Below, in pieces: positions 50,254 through 59,552 of a stretch of 63,579 bases of DNA (positions are counted from its first letter, which is position 1; each line of letters begins with the position of its first letter). Below the pieces are notes generated by a model. That model had not been told where the DNA came from, ran no database searches, and worked only from the letters and a program-made list of their open reading frames with translations. The translations under genes were made by a program, and so were the position numbers. The stretch comes from DAOUFU01 sp034429275 (GTDB lineage: Bacteria; Chloroflexota; Anaerolineae; Aggregatilineales; Aggregatilineaceae): contig DAOUFU010000160.1 in NCBI GenBank assembly GCA_034429275.1, forward strand, positions 1 to 63,579. Direction: 5' to 3'.

Positions 50254-51330
50254 ATGGTGGACAGCACTTTGTTGGACAAACTGGCCGGGATCGAGGCGCG
50301 CTACGAAGAATTGGAGCGCATGATTGCCGACCCGGAAAACGTGAACGATTACAGCAAGGTTGCCGAACTGGCGCAAGAGCGTGCCGAGATCGCCGACCTT
50401 GTGGCGCAAACGCGCGCTTACCGGCAGGCTGCCGCCGAGCTTGACCAGGCTGAATCCCTGCTCGATGATCCAGACATGGCCGACCTGGCGCGCGAAGAAA
50501 TCGCGCGCTTGCGCGATGCGCTGCCCGCCATCGAAAGCGAACTGCGGCGACTGCTGCTGCCCAAAGACCCACGCGACGCGAAAAACGTGATTGTCGAAAT
50601 TCGCGCCGGGGCCGGTGGCGACGAGGCCGGTATCTTCGCCGCCGACCTGTACCGAATGTACGCTCGCTACGCCGAAGATCACCGCTGGAAGGTAGAGGTC
50701 ATCAGCGCGCACGAAACGGGTGTGGGCGGCTACAAGGAAATCGTGTTTGCGGTCAAAGGCCAGGGAGCCTATTCGCGGTTGAAATATGAGAGCGGCGTTC
50801 ACCGGGTGCAACGCGTGCCGGTGACCGAAAGCCAGGGGCGCATTCACACCTCGACGGCAACGGTCGCGGTGCTGGCCGAGATGGATGACGTGGACATCGA
50901 GATCGACCCCAAAGACCTGCAGATCGATACCTACCGTTCGGCGGGCGCGGGCGGCCAGAATGTGCAGAAAAACGAGACGGCCATCCGCATCACCCACCTG
51001 CCAACCGGGATCGTCGTCGCCTGCCAGGATGAGCGCAGCCAGTTGCAAAACAAGCTGCGCGCGATGGGCGTGCTCCGCGCCAAGCTCTACGACATGGAAC
51101 AGGAACGGCTGCGCGCCGAACAAGATGCCGCCCGACGCGGTCAGATTGGCTCTGGCGACCGCAGCGAAAAGATTCGCACCTACAACTATCCGCAAAACCG
51201 CGTGACCGATCACCGCATCGGCATCAGCAGCTACAATCTGCCCGCCGTGATGGATGGTGCGCTGGACGAGTTCATCGACGAGCTGGCCCAGCGCGACGAG
51301 GCCGAACGACTGCAAGCGCTGGGGGAATGA
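50254..51330 (+). CDS. prfA: peptide chain release factor 1
   Basis: The 358-residue RF1 reads UAA and UAG. The GGQ motif that triggers peptide release is in G-A-G-G-Q-N-V-Q-K-N-E-T-A near residue 234. The surrounding H-R-V-Q-R-V-P-V-T-E-S-Q-G-R-I-H-T-S segment and the length fit RF1 rather than RF2. The coiled N-terminal domain is complete. Its TGA overlaps the prmC start (ATGATGA), so the two are coupled; PrmC methylates the GGQ glutamine, a well-known partnership. The GAGG upstream is far, so initiation may be weak. Confidence 0.96.
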   Translation: MVDSTLLDKLAGIEARYEELERMIADPENVNDYSKVAELAQERAEIADLVAQTRAYRQAAAELDQAESLLDDPDMADLAREEIARLRDALPAIESELRRLLLPKDPRDAKNVIVEIRAGAGGDEAGIFAADLYRMYARYAEDHRWKVEVISAHETGVGGYKEIVFAVKGQGAYSRLKYESGVHRVQRVPVTESQGRIHTSTATVAVLAEMDDVDIEIDPKDLQIDTYRSAGAGGQNVQKNETAIRITHLPTGIVVACQDERSQLQNKLRAMGVLRAKLYDMEQERLRAEQDAARRGQIGSGDRSEKIRTYNYPQNRVTDHRIGISSYNLPAVMDGALDEFIDELAQRDEAERLQALGE

Positions 51331-52268
51331 TGAGCGTGCCGGATCGTCCGCGCGTGGAGACAGTGACCGAGGCTTTGGCATGGGCACGCGCGCGCCTGGC
51401 CTCGCTGCCCCACACCGAACCGCTCGATGCTCCGCTGCTGCTGGCTTATGCCCTGTGCGTCGATCGGGCGACCTTGATCGCTCACCCGGAACGCGCGCTG
51501 ACTCCCGACCAGGTGACTCGCTACGGGGCGCTGATCGAGCGCCGTGCTTCCGGCGAGCCGCTGGCCTACATCGTGGGCGAGCGCGCGTTTTTTGACCGTA
51601 TGTTTAGCGTCACCCCCGACGTGCTGATTCCCCGCCCAGAAACCGAGCACCTGATCGAACTGGCGCTCGACTGGGCGCGCGCGCGGCTGCGCGACCGGCC
51701 GGCGGAACCGCTGCGCATCGCGGATGTGGGCGCGGGTAGCGGTGCGATCGCCGTCACCCTGGCAGCAAACCTGCCCGGCGTGGAGGTGTGGGCAATTGAT
51801 GTCTCGGCGGCAGCGCTGGATGTCGCCCGGCAGAATGCAGCGCGCAGCGGCGTTGGAGGACGGGTGCGGCTGGTGCGCGGTGATCTCTTGGTGCCGTTGA
51901 TCGATATCGGCACACAGGTGGATCTGATTGTGGCCAATTTGCCCTACATCCCTACCGCCGAACTCGATCACCTGCCGGCTGCACAGCACGAGCCGCGTCT
52001 GGCGCTGGACGGTGGCCCCGATGGCCTGGTGCTGATCGCGCGGCTGCTGGATCAATCGCCACGCGTGCTGGCAGCGGGTGGTCTGATTCTGCTAGAGATC
52101 GGCGCGGATCAGGGGACAGCAGTCTGCGAAGCGGCGCTTCAGGTCTTCCCCGGTTCTGCTGTGAGTGTGAGCCACGATTATGCCGGGCACGCGCGAGTTG
52201 TCCGGATTCAACCCGCCGCTATAGGCGAGCAAGGACGATCTCGCGATGACGATCATACTGCCGGTTAA
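51327..52268 (+). CDS. prmC: release factor glutamine methyltransferase
   Basis: This 313-residue class-I SAM methyltransferase modifies the GGQ Gln of RF1 and RF2. The N-terminal helical domain is followed by the SAM site D-V-G-A-G-S-G-A-I-A-V near residue 130 and the active-site motif. That motif reads A-N-L-P-Y-I-P near residue 204; PrmC usually has N-P-P-Y, so the first Pro is Leu here. The C-terminal H-E-P-R-L-A-L-D-G-G-P-D-G-L signature is normal. Two ATGs are possible (51327 and 51330). The next gene begins inside its last 23 bases. Confidence 0.94.
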   Translation: MMSVPDRPRVETVTEALAWARARLASLPHTEPLDAPLLLAYALCVDRATLIAHPERALTPDQVTRYGALIERRASGEPLAYIVGERAFFDRMFSVTPDVLIPRPETEHLIELALDWARARLRDRPAEPLRIADVGAGSGAIAVTLAANLPGVEVWAIDVSAAALDVARQNAARSGVGGRVRLVRGDLLVPLIDIGTQVDLIVANLPYIPTAELDHLPAAQHEPRLALDGGPDGLVLIARLLDQSPRVLAAGGLILLEIGADQGTAVCEAALQVFPGSAVSVSHDYAGHARVVRIQPAAIGEQGRSRDDDHTAG

Positions 52269-52863
52269 CATCCCCGAAGCGCTGCTGGCGGCGCGGCGTG
52301 CGCTCGAAGCCGGTGAGTTGGTCGTGCTGCCCACCGATACGGTGTATGGGGTGGCGGCACGCATCGACTCGGCAGCAATCGCGCGCATCTTCGAAGCCAA
52401 ACAGCGCCCGCCAGATCGCGCGGTACCTGTTCTGCTGGCCGATATCAACAATGTGACGCTGGTTGCGGCGGAAATGCCGGAAGATGCGAAGCGGCTGGCT
52501 TCGGTTTTCTGGCCGGGTGCGCTGACGCTGGCCTTGCCCAAACGGCCTGACCTGCCCGCCAACCTGACGGTGCTGCCCACCGTTGGGGTGCGCGTGCCCG
52601 ATCATGCCGGGGCGCGGGCTATCCTGCGCGCAGCGGGCGGCGCGCTGGCCGTGACCAGTGCCAACCGCAGCGATGAGCCGTCGCCGTGCACCGTGCACGA
52701 AGCCATCGCCCAATTGGGCAGCGCCGTCGCCGTCTATCTTGATGGCGGCCCTACCCCTGGCGGCGTGCCCTCCACTGTGGTTACCTTTGAAGAAGGCGCG
52801 CTGCGCGTCGTGCGTGCTGGTCCTATCAGTGAGCAGGACCTGCGCGCGGCGCTGTCCCGCTGA
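52246..52863 (+). CDS. Sua5/YrdC/TsaC-type threonylcarbamoyl-AMP synthase
   Basis: The 205-residue protein has the YrdC fold: P-T-D-T-V-Y-G near residue 26, K-Q-R-P-P-D-R-A-V-P-V-L, W-P-G-A-L-T-L, and T-S-A-N-R-S-D-E-P. It makes threonylcarbamoyl-AMP for t6A37 of ANN-decoding tRNAs. Length matches TsaC rather than long Sua5. It overlaps prmC by 23 bases on the same strand, completing a prfA-prmC-tsaC-type translation operon seen in many bacteria. Confidence 0.93.
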   Translation: MTIILPVNIPEALLAARRALEAGELVVLPTDTVYGVAARIDSAAIARIFEAKQRPPDRAVPVLLADINNVTLVAAEMPEDAKRLASVFWPGALTLALPKRPDLPANLTVLPTVGVRVPDHAGARAILRAAGGALAVTSANRSDEPSPCTVHEAIAQLGSAVAVYLDGGPTPGGVPSTVVTFEEGALRVVRAGPISEQDLRAALSR

Positions 52864-53003
52864 GCCTTTCCCCTCCATCTCAATCCCTTCTCGATGTTAT
52901 CAAGCCGCAGAGTTGCCCGGTGCTGCGGCGATTCCCCGTGCATTGTGTCGCAAACTTGTAAAAGAAACCGACATCATTTTTATGGCTTTTTTTCAAGATT
53001 AAA

Positions 53004-53032
53004 TTGCCATGAATACAACCTTCATTTATCAT
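53004..53032 (+). promoter_or_regulatory. sigma-70-type promoter for the kinase-receiver operon
   Basis: TTGCCA (53004-53009), 17 bases, TATCAT (53027-53032) lies about 60 bases before the kinase ATG. The preceding 52864-53003 stretch holds no gene. Confidence 0.6.
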
Positions 53033-53091
53033 TAAGGTCAGGGAAGCGGGATTTTACCTCATCAGGTTCTTTTCACGGTGCTTGGGGAGCT

Positions 53092-54978
53092 ATGATCAAA
53101 CAACTGAGTACACGATTCGATAATCTCTCCATCAGGAGAAAATTGGTGCTTGGTTTTGGCGTCCTGATCCTGCTGCTGATGATCGTCACCATCACCAACG
53201 TGGTGATCGAGCAGGCCATCTCCAGGCCGGCCAATGAAGCCATGAAGGAAGCCAACGACGATATTCTGCTGGCTTCGCGGATCGGTTTCGAATTTGAGCG
53301 CGCCCGTTACGAGGAGCGTATTTTCGAAACCTTTTATCGTGCGAAAGGCTTCGACCAGGAAGAAATGGCCACTGCCTACGCCGTCGTGCTTGACCATCTC
53401 GGCAAAGCCGTCACCCTGATGAACTCGGTGGATATGGAAGGAGAGACGAGCGAGAGTATCGCCCGAATCGAAGCGCTCCGTAACGGTCTCGAAACCTATA
53501 CCGAAAATATCGACAAGATTGTGAGCGAGCTATTGCCCGCGCGCGGATCTACAACCATTGGGATGGGGGCGGATATCTACCGCCCGCTGCAAGCGATCAA
53601 CGCCTCAGTGGATACTACCGAGGCGATGGCACTGGTCGAGAGCTATGTGACGAATTTCACTCCAGAAGCCGTCATGGCACTTCCCCAGGCTCTGGCCGAC
53701 ATCAGGCAGAGAATTCAGGATGCCGATCTGCCTACAGACCGAAAAGATGTACTGCTCAAACAGGTCGATGATAGTCAGAGCGCCTTCAGCACGTTGCTCG
53801 CCTTCGATGGGCAAATCTTGCTGCGTTACACTGAGATCGGCACGGCGACCGAAGCTCTGGCCGAGGACGGTATTGGCGGCTATATCGCTGCAGAGGAGCA
53901 GGAACAGCGTGAGGCACAGGCCCGGCTGGACGATGCGAACCGGATCCGTGAAATTGTCGGATGGGCTGTCACGGGCCTCACCTTAGCTATCGCCCTGGTC
54001 ATGTCGACCCTGATTGCACGTTCAGTTACGCGGCCCATCGCGGCGCTGAACCAGGTTGCTCGCCGCGTGGCAGAGGGTGACTACAGTCAGCGTGCCCCCG
54101 TCACTACCACCAATGAACTGGGCCAGCTAGCGCGTTCCTTCAACGAAACCATCGCGGCAGTGGGTGAGCGTGAACACCAACTGCGCGAACAAACCGAACA
54201 ACTGCGCATCGCCACCGCCCGCGCTAAAGAAGCTGCCCGCATCAAAGGCGAGTTCCTGGCGAATGTTTCGCACGAGCTGCGCACCCCCCTGAACGCGATC
54301 ATTGGCTTCAGTGATATGCTGCTGATGGGCATGAGCGGTGAACTCAACGAAAAGCAGGCGCACAAAGTTACCCGCCTGCGCGAAAACGGTATCCGCCTGC
54401 TGGACCTGATCAATGACATTCTCGACCTCACGCGCATCGAAGCCCGCCGCGTTGAGCTGGTGCCCAAGCCATTCGCCACGCGCGCGCTGTTCCTGCGGCT
54501 CTCCGGACAAATGGAAAGCCTGGCCCACGACAAAGGGCTGGAGTTCGCCATCAATGTCGCGCCCGATTTGCCCGAAACCCTGGTCGGCGATGAAAAACGT
54601 ATTGAGCAGGTGGTGGTCAACCTGCTGTCGAACGCTTTTAAATTCACCCAGCAGGGATCGGTCATTCTACGGGCCAATGTGAACCATGCCGATAACACCT
54701 GGGCGATCACGGTCAGTGATACCGGCATCGGCATCCCCCCGCACGCAAAAGACCTGATCTTTGAGGAATTCCGTCAACTGGATGGCACCTCGACCCGTGC
54801 CTTCAAAGGTACCGGTCTTGGGCTGGCCATCACTCGTAACCTGGTTCGCATCATGGGGGGCGAAATCTCGGTGGAAAGTGAGTTGGGCAAAGGCAGCGTG
54901 TTCACCGTCACCCTGCCCCTGACACTAGAAGATGCAGTCACCGAAAAACCGGCTGAGATCGAAGCCGTGGAGGCGTAG
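53092..54978 (+). CDS. membrane sensor histidine kinase with HAMP domain
   Basis: The 628-residue kinase has a transmembrane helix near 18-40 and another near 290-312, bracketing an about 245-residue helical outer domain (N-terminal four-helix-bundle type). HAMP follows (about 313-365, with S-V-T-R-P-I-A-A-L-N), then a coiled coil, then HisKA with V-S-H-E-L-R-T-P-L-N (His near 394) and HATPase with N-L-L-S-N-A-F-K-F-T, D-T-G-I-G-I-P and G-L-G-L-A-I-T. Start: ATG at 53092 with GGGGAG just upstream; the frame opens at 52894 but that part is not protein-like. Two bases separate its stop from the first receiver gene, so they form one unit. Confidence 0.93.
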   Translation: MIKQLSTRFDNLSIRRKLVLGFGVLILLLMIVTITNVVIEQAISRPANEAMKEANDDILLASRIGFEFERARYEERIFETFYRAKGFDQEEMATAYAVVLDHLGKAVTLMNSVDMEGETSESIARIEALRNGLETYTENIDKIVSELLPARGSTTIGMGADIYRPLQAINASVDTTEAMALVESYVTNFTPEAVMALPQALADIRQRIQDADLPTDRKDVLLKQVDDSQSAFSTLLAFDGQILLRYTEIGTATEALAEDGIGGYIAAEEQEQREAQARLDDANRIREIVGWAVTGLTLAIALVMSTLIARSVTRPIAALNQVARRVAEGDYSQRAPVTTTNELGQLARSFNETIAAVGEREHQLREQTEQLRIATARAKEAARIKGEFLANVSHELRTPLNAIIGFSDMLLMGMSGELNEKQAHKVTRLRENGIRLLDLINDILDLTRIEARRVELVPKPFATRALFLRLSGQMESLAHDKGLEFAINVAPDLPETLVGDEKRIEQVVVNLLSNAFKFTQQGSVILRANVNHADNTWAITVSDTGIGIPPHAKDLIFEEFRQLDGTSTRAFKGTGLGLAITRNLVRIMGGEISVESELGKGSVFTVTLPLTLEDAVTEKPAEIEAVEA

Positions 54979-54980
54979 CC

Positions 54981-55466
54981 ATGTCCGACCTGTCGAATTC
55001 TTCCCTGCGCTTGGTCCTGGTGGTCGATGACGAGCCGGATAATGTAGATGTAGTAGCCGAGACACTGGAATTCTTTGGTCTCCAGGTGCGCACGGCCTCC
55101 AACGGTCTCGAAGGGTTAGAGGTGCTCAAAGAGTTCACGCCGGACCTGATCCTGCTTGACCTGTCGATGCCTCAAATGGACGGCTGGGAAATGCGCCGCC
55201 ATGTCAAGAGTAACCCGGCCACCGCAAATATCCCGATCGTAGCACTCTCGGCCCATGCGATGGCCGGTGACAAAGATCGCGCGCTTGAAGTCGGTTTTGA
55301 TGGCTACTTGACCAAACCGATCAAGATCGCCGCGCTGCTCGATGACATCCGGGCAGCGATCAAAGAGGCCGCTGAAACACCTGCTGCTGAAACATCCACT
55401 GCTGCCGTAGCTGCGGAAACTGAGCAAAAACCTGCTGAACCGGTACCTCAAGAGGCTGAATCATGA
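54981..55466 (+). CDS. receiver-domain response regulator with Ala/Glu tail
   Basis: A 161-residue receiver (V-D-D-E-P-D, phospho-Asp in L-I-L-L-D-L-S-M-P, S in L-S-A-H, Lys in L-T-K-P) with a low-complexity tail rich in Ala, Glu and Pro (A-A-E-T-P-A-A-E-T-S). L-S-A-H-A-M-A-G-D-K resembles the receivers of hybrid kinases and Hpt-linked relays. The next gene starts four bases before its stop (ATGA overlap). Confidence 0.9.
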   Translation: MSDLSNSSLRLVLVVDDEPDNVDVVAETLEFFGLQVRTASNGLEGLEVLKEFTPDLILLDLSMPQMDGWEMRRHVKSNPATANIPIVALSAHAMAGDKDRALEVGFDGYLTKPIKIAALLDDIRAAIKEAAETPAAETSTAAVAAETEQKPAEPVPQEAES

Positions 55467-55840
55467 AACTGAGCGAATGGAATGTCCTGGTGGTGGAAGA
55501 CGAGGACGACAGCATGGCCCTGGTCCAGGGCCTGCTGGACTATCACGGTGTTCGGAGCATCGCCACGACCACCGGCGAAGAAGCGCTCCAGGTGCTCAAA
55601 AAGACCGTGCCCACCCTGATCGTCATTGACCTGGCGCTGCCGGGCATGGACGGGTGGAGCCTGCTGCAAGCCATCCGGCAAAACCGCACCCTGGCCAATG
55701 TGCCCTGTGTCGCCATCACGGCCTATCATTCTGCCGAGGTGGCCTACCAGGCGGTTGAAGCCGGTTTTGATGCCTACTTTGCCAAGCCGCTCGATGCCAC
55801 GTCATTTGTGCGCGAGTTGGTGGGCATCGTGGGCGAGTGA
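55463..55840 (+). CDS. stand-alone receiver-domain response regulator
   Basis: A 125-residue receiver with V-E-D-E-D-D, phospho-Asp in I-V-I-D-L-A-L-P-G, T in I-T-A-Y and Lys in F-A-K-P-L. ATGA overlap with the previous gene. The next gene may start by GTGA overlap with its stop. Confidence 0.9.
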   Translation: MKLSEWNVLVVEDEDDSMALVQGLLDYHGVRSIATTTGEEALQVLKKTVPTLIVIDLALPGMDGWSLLQAIRQNRTLANVPCVAITAYHSAEVAYQAVEAGFDAYFAKPLDATSFVRELVGIVGE

Positions 55841-55959
55841 GTAGTCGGAAGGAATTCTGCGTTGGTGACGGCGTCAGCGTGGGCAGCAATATCCTGAACA
55901 AACTGAGCGAACTGCGCGCCAGCCCGTCACAGGTGGGGGAACGGAGAACGTATCAAACA

Positions 55960-56457
55960 ATGGCTAAAGTGCTGGTTGTTGAAGATGATATCGACCTGTG
56001 CGGGACAGTGGTCGATGCGCTCGAAGCGGCGGGGCATACCGTGTACAGTGCCTATACCGGCACAGATGCGGTGGACATGCTGGTCTACCGGCGCATTGTG
56101 CCCGATGTCGTGGTGCTCGATTTACAACTGCCTGGCAATTCGGGGATCATGATCCTGGGCGTCATCCGAGGGCTGCCCCGGATGCACAAAACGCGGGTGA
56201 TCATTACCAGCGGGCATGTCGATACCGGCCAGTGGGCGGTATCTCAATGGGGCGCGGATCTGTTCCTGCAAAAACCGGTGTCATTCGATGTTCTCAAGAG
56301 GGCTATTGATGAGTTCACTTCTCGATCGCGAACAACCACAGCCGTCATCGACGCCACCAACACCACTACCGCTCACGCTTCAGGCGCTGGTCTCTCTCAT
56401 GCGCCAGATGGCGCACGACATGCGGGGACCGCTGGGCACCCTGACCGGCACCAGTGA
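55960..56457 (+). CDS. receiver-domain response regulator overlapping a kinase gene
   Basis: The receiver begins M-A-K-V-L-V-V-E-D-D-I-D with phospho-Asp in V-V-L-D-L-Q-L-P-G, T in I-T-S-G and Lys in L-Q-K-P-V. An upstream in-frame GTG at 55837 overlaps the previous stop as GTGA and would add 41 residues; both starts are plausible. The fold ends near K-R-A-I-D-E-F-T-S-R. The last 45 residues (Thr/Ala/His-rich) lie in a different frame of the next gene and look like overlap read-out, not a domain. Confidence 0.8.
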   Translation: MAKVLVVEDDIDLCGTVVDALEAAGHTVYSAYTGTDAVDMLVYRRIVPDVVVLDLQLPGNSGIMILGVIRGLPRMHKTRVIITSGHVDTGQWAVSQWGADLFLQKPVSFDVLKRAIDEFTSRSRTTTAVIDATNTTTAHASGAGLSHAPDGARHAGTAGHPDRHQ

Positions 56458-57070
56458 ACTGCTGGCCCAGGGCGTTTACGGCGAACTGACCGAACAGCAG
56501 GCCCGCGCCAACGAACGTATTCAGCGCAACAGTGCCCGGCTGGTCGCCCTGCTCGATGACCTGATGCTCTATGTCAAAGCTCAGTGCGGCCAGCTGGCTC
56601 CTCGTGCTGTACCCTTCGAGCCGCGCGCGCTGCTCGATTCCTTGCGCGAGCAGGCTACCGTCCAGATCACCGGCAAGGGACTCACGTTGCACTGGATGGT
56701 GGCGGACGATATGCCCGAAAAGCTGGTGGGCGATTCCGACCTGGTCAGCCGCGCGGTGTTGGCCCTGCTGACCAACGCCATCGGCTTCACCGAGTCGGGT
56801 GCGGTGTGGATGCACTCCGGCTGGGCAGACGGGCAGTGGGTGATCACCGTGCGTGACAGCGGCCCAGGCATCTCGCCAGACGACCAGCGGCGGTTGTTCG
56901 AGCCGTTCTTCCGGGGCGAAAAACGCCCGCAAATGCCTTCATCCGGCTTCGGGTTGGGCCTGCCTGTCGCGGCTGCCCTGGCGAATCTCATGCACGGGCA
57001 AGTTGTCCTGGAGCGCACCGGCCCAACCGGAAGCACCTTTTGCCTGCGTCTGGCGCTTGCGCAGCCTTGA
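56309..57070 (+). CDS. small sensor-less histidine kinase
   Basis: The 253-residue kinase begins inside the preceding receiver gene (149-base overlap in another frame). It holds HisKA with Q-M-A-H-D-M-R-G-P-L-G (His near 36) and HATPase with L-L-T-N-A-I-G-F-T, D-S-G-P-G-I-S and F-G-L-G-L-P-V-A. No sensor domain is present, so it may be controlled by a partner or by the neighbouring receivers. Its start ATG (56309) falls exactly at the end of the receiver fold, so the pair could also be a hybrid kinase split by a frameshift. A strong terminator follows. Confidence 0.85.
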   Translation: MSSLLDREQPQPSSTPPTPLPLTLQALVSLMRQMAHDMRGPLGTLTGTSELLAQGVYGELTEQQARANERIQRNSARLVALLDDLMLYVKAQCGQLAPRAVPFEPRALLDSLREQATVQITGKGLTLHWMVADDMPEKLVGDSDLVSRAVLALLTNAIGFTESGAVWMHSGWADGQWVITVRDSGPGISPDDQRRLFEPFFRGEKRPQMPSSGFGLGLPVAAALANLMHGQVVLERTGPTGSTFCLRLALAQP

Positions 57071-57094
57071 TTCTCTGCCAGGCCATTGGGGATC

Positions 57095-57143
57095 AAAAAC
57101 ACACAGGGGCACATCACCGGATGTATCCCTGTGTGTTTCTTTT
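57095..57143. terminator. bidirectional terminator between kinase and GH3 genes
   Basis: AAACACACAGGG (57097-57108) pairs perfectly with CCCTGTGTGTTT (57127-57138); an inner ACATC/GATGT stem fits in the loop. T runs follow on both strands (CTTTTC on plus; TTTTTGATC on minus). Confidence 0.9.
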
Positions 57144-57185
57144 CTACCGGGCAACGTGCCGAGCACGCGCCCAAAGCAGCCCCGG

Positions 57186-59552
57186 TTACCGGATGCTGAC
57201 CTCGCCCCAGAAGGCTTTGGTCGCGCTGATGTCGGTTTCGGGGCCGGTAATCTCAAACGAGCCGGTGCAATGAATCTCTGTGCTTGACGTGCCAACCATG
57301 ACATCGACCGTGCCAGGCGTCACCACGTAGGCGTTCTGGCGGTTGTAGAAGCCCAACTGGTTGACGGGCAGATGATAGGTGACGGTGCGGGTCTCGCCCG
57401 GCTGAAGACTGACGCGTGCAAACCCTTTGAGTTCCTTCACCGGGCGGGTGACGCCGTTGGCGAACTGGTGGGTGTAGAACTGAATGACCTCATCGCCCGC
57501 GCGCTCACCGGTATTGGTGACATCGACCGAGAGCGCCACCGTTTCACCCGGCGTAGCCTGGGCCGCGCCAATGCGCAGATTGCCCACCGCGAAGCGGGTA
57601 TAACTGAGGCCATAGCCGAACGGGTAGAGCGGCTTGACGTTACACTCGACATAATGTTCATGCCACTGAGAGCGCCCGCCTGATGGCTTGTGATTATAGA
57701 AGACGGGGATTTGCCCTACCGCGCGGGGGAAGGCCATCGGCAGCTTGCCGCCAGGGTTGACATCGCCGAACAGAACGTCGGCGACTGCATTGCCCCCCTC
57801 TTCGCCGGGCAACCACGCTACCAGGATCGCCGGAACCTGTTCGGCCATCCAGGTCAGAGTCAGGGGCCGCCCGATGACCAGTACCAGTACCACCGGGGTT
57901 CCCGTCTCCAGCACCGCCCGCACCAGGTCTTCCTGCACGCCCGGCAAGCCCAACTCAGCGCGGTCGCGCGATTCGCCGGTGGTACATTCGGGCAGCAAAC
58001 CGGAAAGGTCGCCCATAACCATCACGGCGACATCAGCCTGGCGCGCAGCTTCGACGGCTTCGGCGAACCCTTCGCGGCTCTCATCCAGAATGCCGCAGCC
58101 CTGCGCATAGATCACGCGTGTTTCCGGCGACACCTGGGCGTGAATGCCTTGCAGGACGGTCACCATATCAACCGTGTGCTCAACCAGGTCAATCTGGTCT
58201 GGCAGCACGGTGGTCATACCGCCCAGATTGCTGTTGCGCACCAGGGTTTCGATGTGCACCGGGTAAGAATAGTCGCCCATCAGGTTGCGCGCGCTGTTGG
58301 CATTGGGGCCAATCACCGCGATGCAGCCCAGCTTCTTGTTGAGCGGCAGCAAATCGCCCTCATTCTTGAGCAGCACGAATGATTTTTGCGCAATCGTGCG
58401 GGCCAGCGTGCGCTGGTCTGGCGTATCGAATACAGCCGAGGCAGCGCCAGCATCCACATAAGGATTCTCGAACAGGCCCATCTCGAACTTGAAGCGCAGC
58501 ACGCGGCGAACCGATTCATCAACCAGTGCCATATCGACCGCGCCGGACTCCAGGGCCTGGCGCAGCGGGGCAGCATAGCAATCGTAGCTGGGCAGCTCAA
58601 CGTCGATGCCCGCCCGCAGCGCCATCGCTGCTGCCCCGGCCTTGTCCGGGGTCACGTAGTGATAGGCGCGGATCATGTCGATGGCGAAATAGTCGGAGAC
58701 AACGAGACCCTCGAAGCCCATCTCGTCGCGCAGCAGGCGGCGGAAGATCTCTTCCGATGTGGCGAGCGGGATGCCGTCGATCTCGTGGTAGGCGTTCATC
58801 ACCGAGGCGAGGTTGGCGTGCTTGATGGCCGCCTCGAACGGGGGCAGGAAGACCTCGCGAATCTCGCGCCAGCCCACATGCGCCGGTGCCCAGTTCATGC
58901 CACCTTCCGTCACGCCATAGCCAAGGAAGTGCTTACCCGTCGCCAGCACGCCCGCCCGGTAATCATCGCTTTGCACGCCCTTCACATACGCTGTGCCCAT
59001 ACGGGCGACCAGGTGTGGGTCTTCACCAAAGGTTTCCTCAACACGGCCCCACCGCGCATCGCGCACCACATCCAACACCGGCGCGAGGGTTTGGTGCCCG
59101 CCTACCGCCCGCATCTGCTGGCGGATGACCGTCCCCATCTGTTCTACCAATGCCGGTTCCCAGGTGCTGGCAACACCAATGATCTGTGGGAAGCAGGTCG
59201 CGCCCATCGCCATGTAGCCGCTGCAGCTTTCTTCGTGGACCATTGCTGGAATGCCCAGGCGCGTATTCTCCAGCAGAAAACGCTGGATTGTGTTTGCCAG
59301 TTCTGCGCTGGTGCGCGGGTTAGAATTGCTCGCGCCGCCAATCCGCGTGATCTGCCCGATGCCCAGCCCGATCCGGTTTTGGGCGCGCGCGGGCGAAAAC
59401 ACGGCTTCTTGCAGCACCTCGTATACCCACACGCTTCCCAACTGGGCGATTTTTTCCTCCAGGGTCATACGTCCCAGCAGATCAGCAACCCGCTCGCTCA
59501 CCGGGCGCGAAGCATCACGATAGATCGCATTTTCTAAAGAAGTGGTTGTCAT
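57186..59552 (-). CDS. GH3 beta-glucosidase (BglX-like)
   Basis: The 788-residue enzyme has no signal peptide. N-terminal (alpha/beta)8 domain: G-K-H-F-L-G-Y-G (catalytic Lys-His), with the nucleophile Asp near residue 286 in V-V-S-D-Y (S-D-W in many relatives). Next come an alpha/beta sandwich domain with L-L-K-N-E-G-D-L-L-P-L, and a fibronectin-III-like C-terminal domain (V-T-N-T-G-x-R-A-G-D-E-V-I-Q-F-Y). Family members release terminal beta-linked glucose, xylose or related sugars. It overlaps the lacI stop (ATGA), so the regulator and enzyme form one operon. The sugar cannot be fixed from sequence. Confidence 0.94.
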   Translation of the reverse strand: MTTTSLENAIYRDASRPVSERVADLLGRMTLEEKIAQLGSVWVYEVLQEAVFSPARAQNRIGLGIGQITRIGGASNSNPRTSAELANTIQRFLLENTRLGIPAMVHEESCSGYMAMGATCFPQIIGVASTWEPALVEQMGTVIRQQMRAVGGHQTLAPVLDVVRDARWGRVEETFGEDPHLVARMGTAYVKGVQSDDYRAGVLATGKHFLGYGVTEGGMNWAPAHVGWREIREVFLPPFEAAIKHANLASVMNAYHEIDGIPLATSEEIFRRLLRDEMGFEGLVVSDYFAIDMIRAYHYVTPDKAGAAAMALRAGIDVELPSYDCYAAPLRQALESGAVDMALVDESVRRVLRFKFEMGLFENPYVDAGAASAVFDTPDQRTLARTIAQKSFVLLKNEGDLLPLNKKLGCIAVIGPNANSARNLMGDYSYPVHIETLVRNSNLGGMTTVLPDQIDLVEHTVDMVTVLQGIHAQVSPETRVIYAQGCGILDESREGFAEAVEAARQADVAVMVMGDLSGLLPECTTGESRDRAELGLPGVQEDLVRAVLETGTPVVLVLVIGRPLTLTWMAEQVPAILVAWLPGEEGGNAVADVLFGDVNPGGKLPMAFPRAVGQIPVFYNHKPSGGRSQWHEHYVECNVKPLYPFGYGLSYTRFAVGNLRIGAAQATPGETVALSVDVTNTGERAGDEVIQFYTHQFANGVTRPVKELKGFARVSLQPGETRTVTYHLPVNQLGFYNRQNAYVVTPGTVDVMVGTSSTEIHCTGSFEITGPETDISATKAFWGEVSIR

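Noticed and set aside
52894..53091. N-terminal extension of the membrane kinase (66 codons)
   Set aside because: The extension is Cys/Arg-rich and contains the predicted promoter; the ATG at 53092 directly precedes the first membrane helix.
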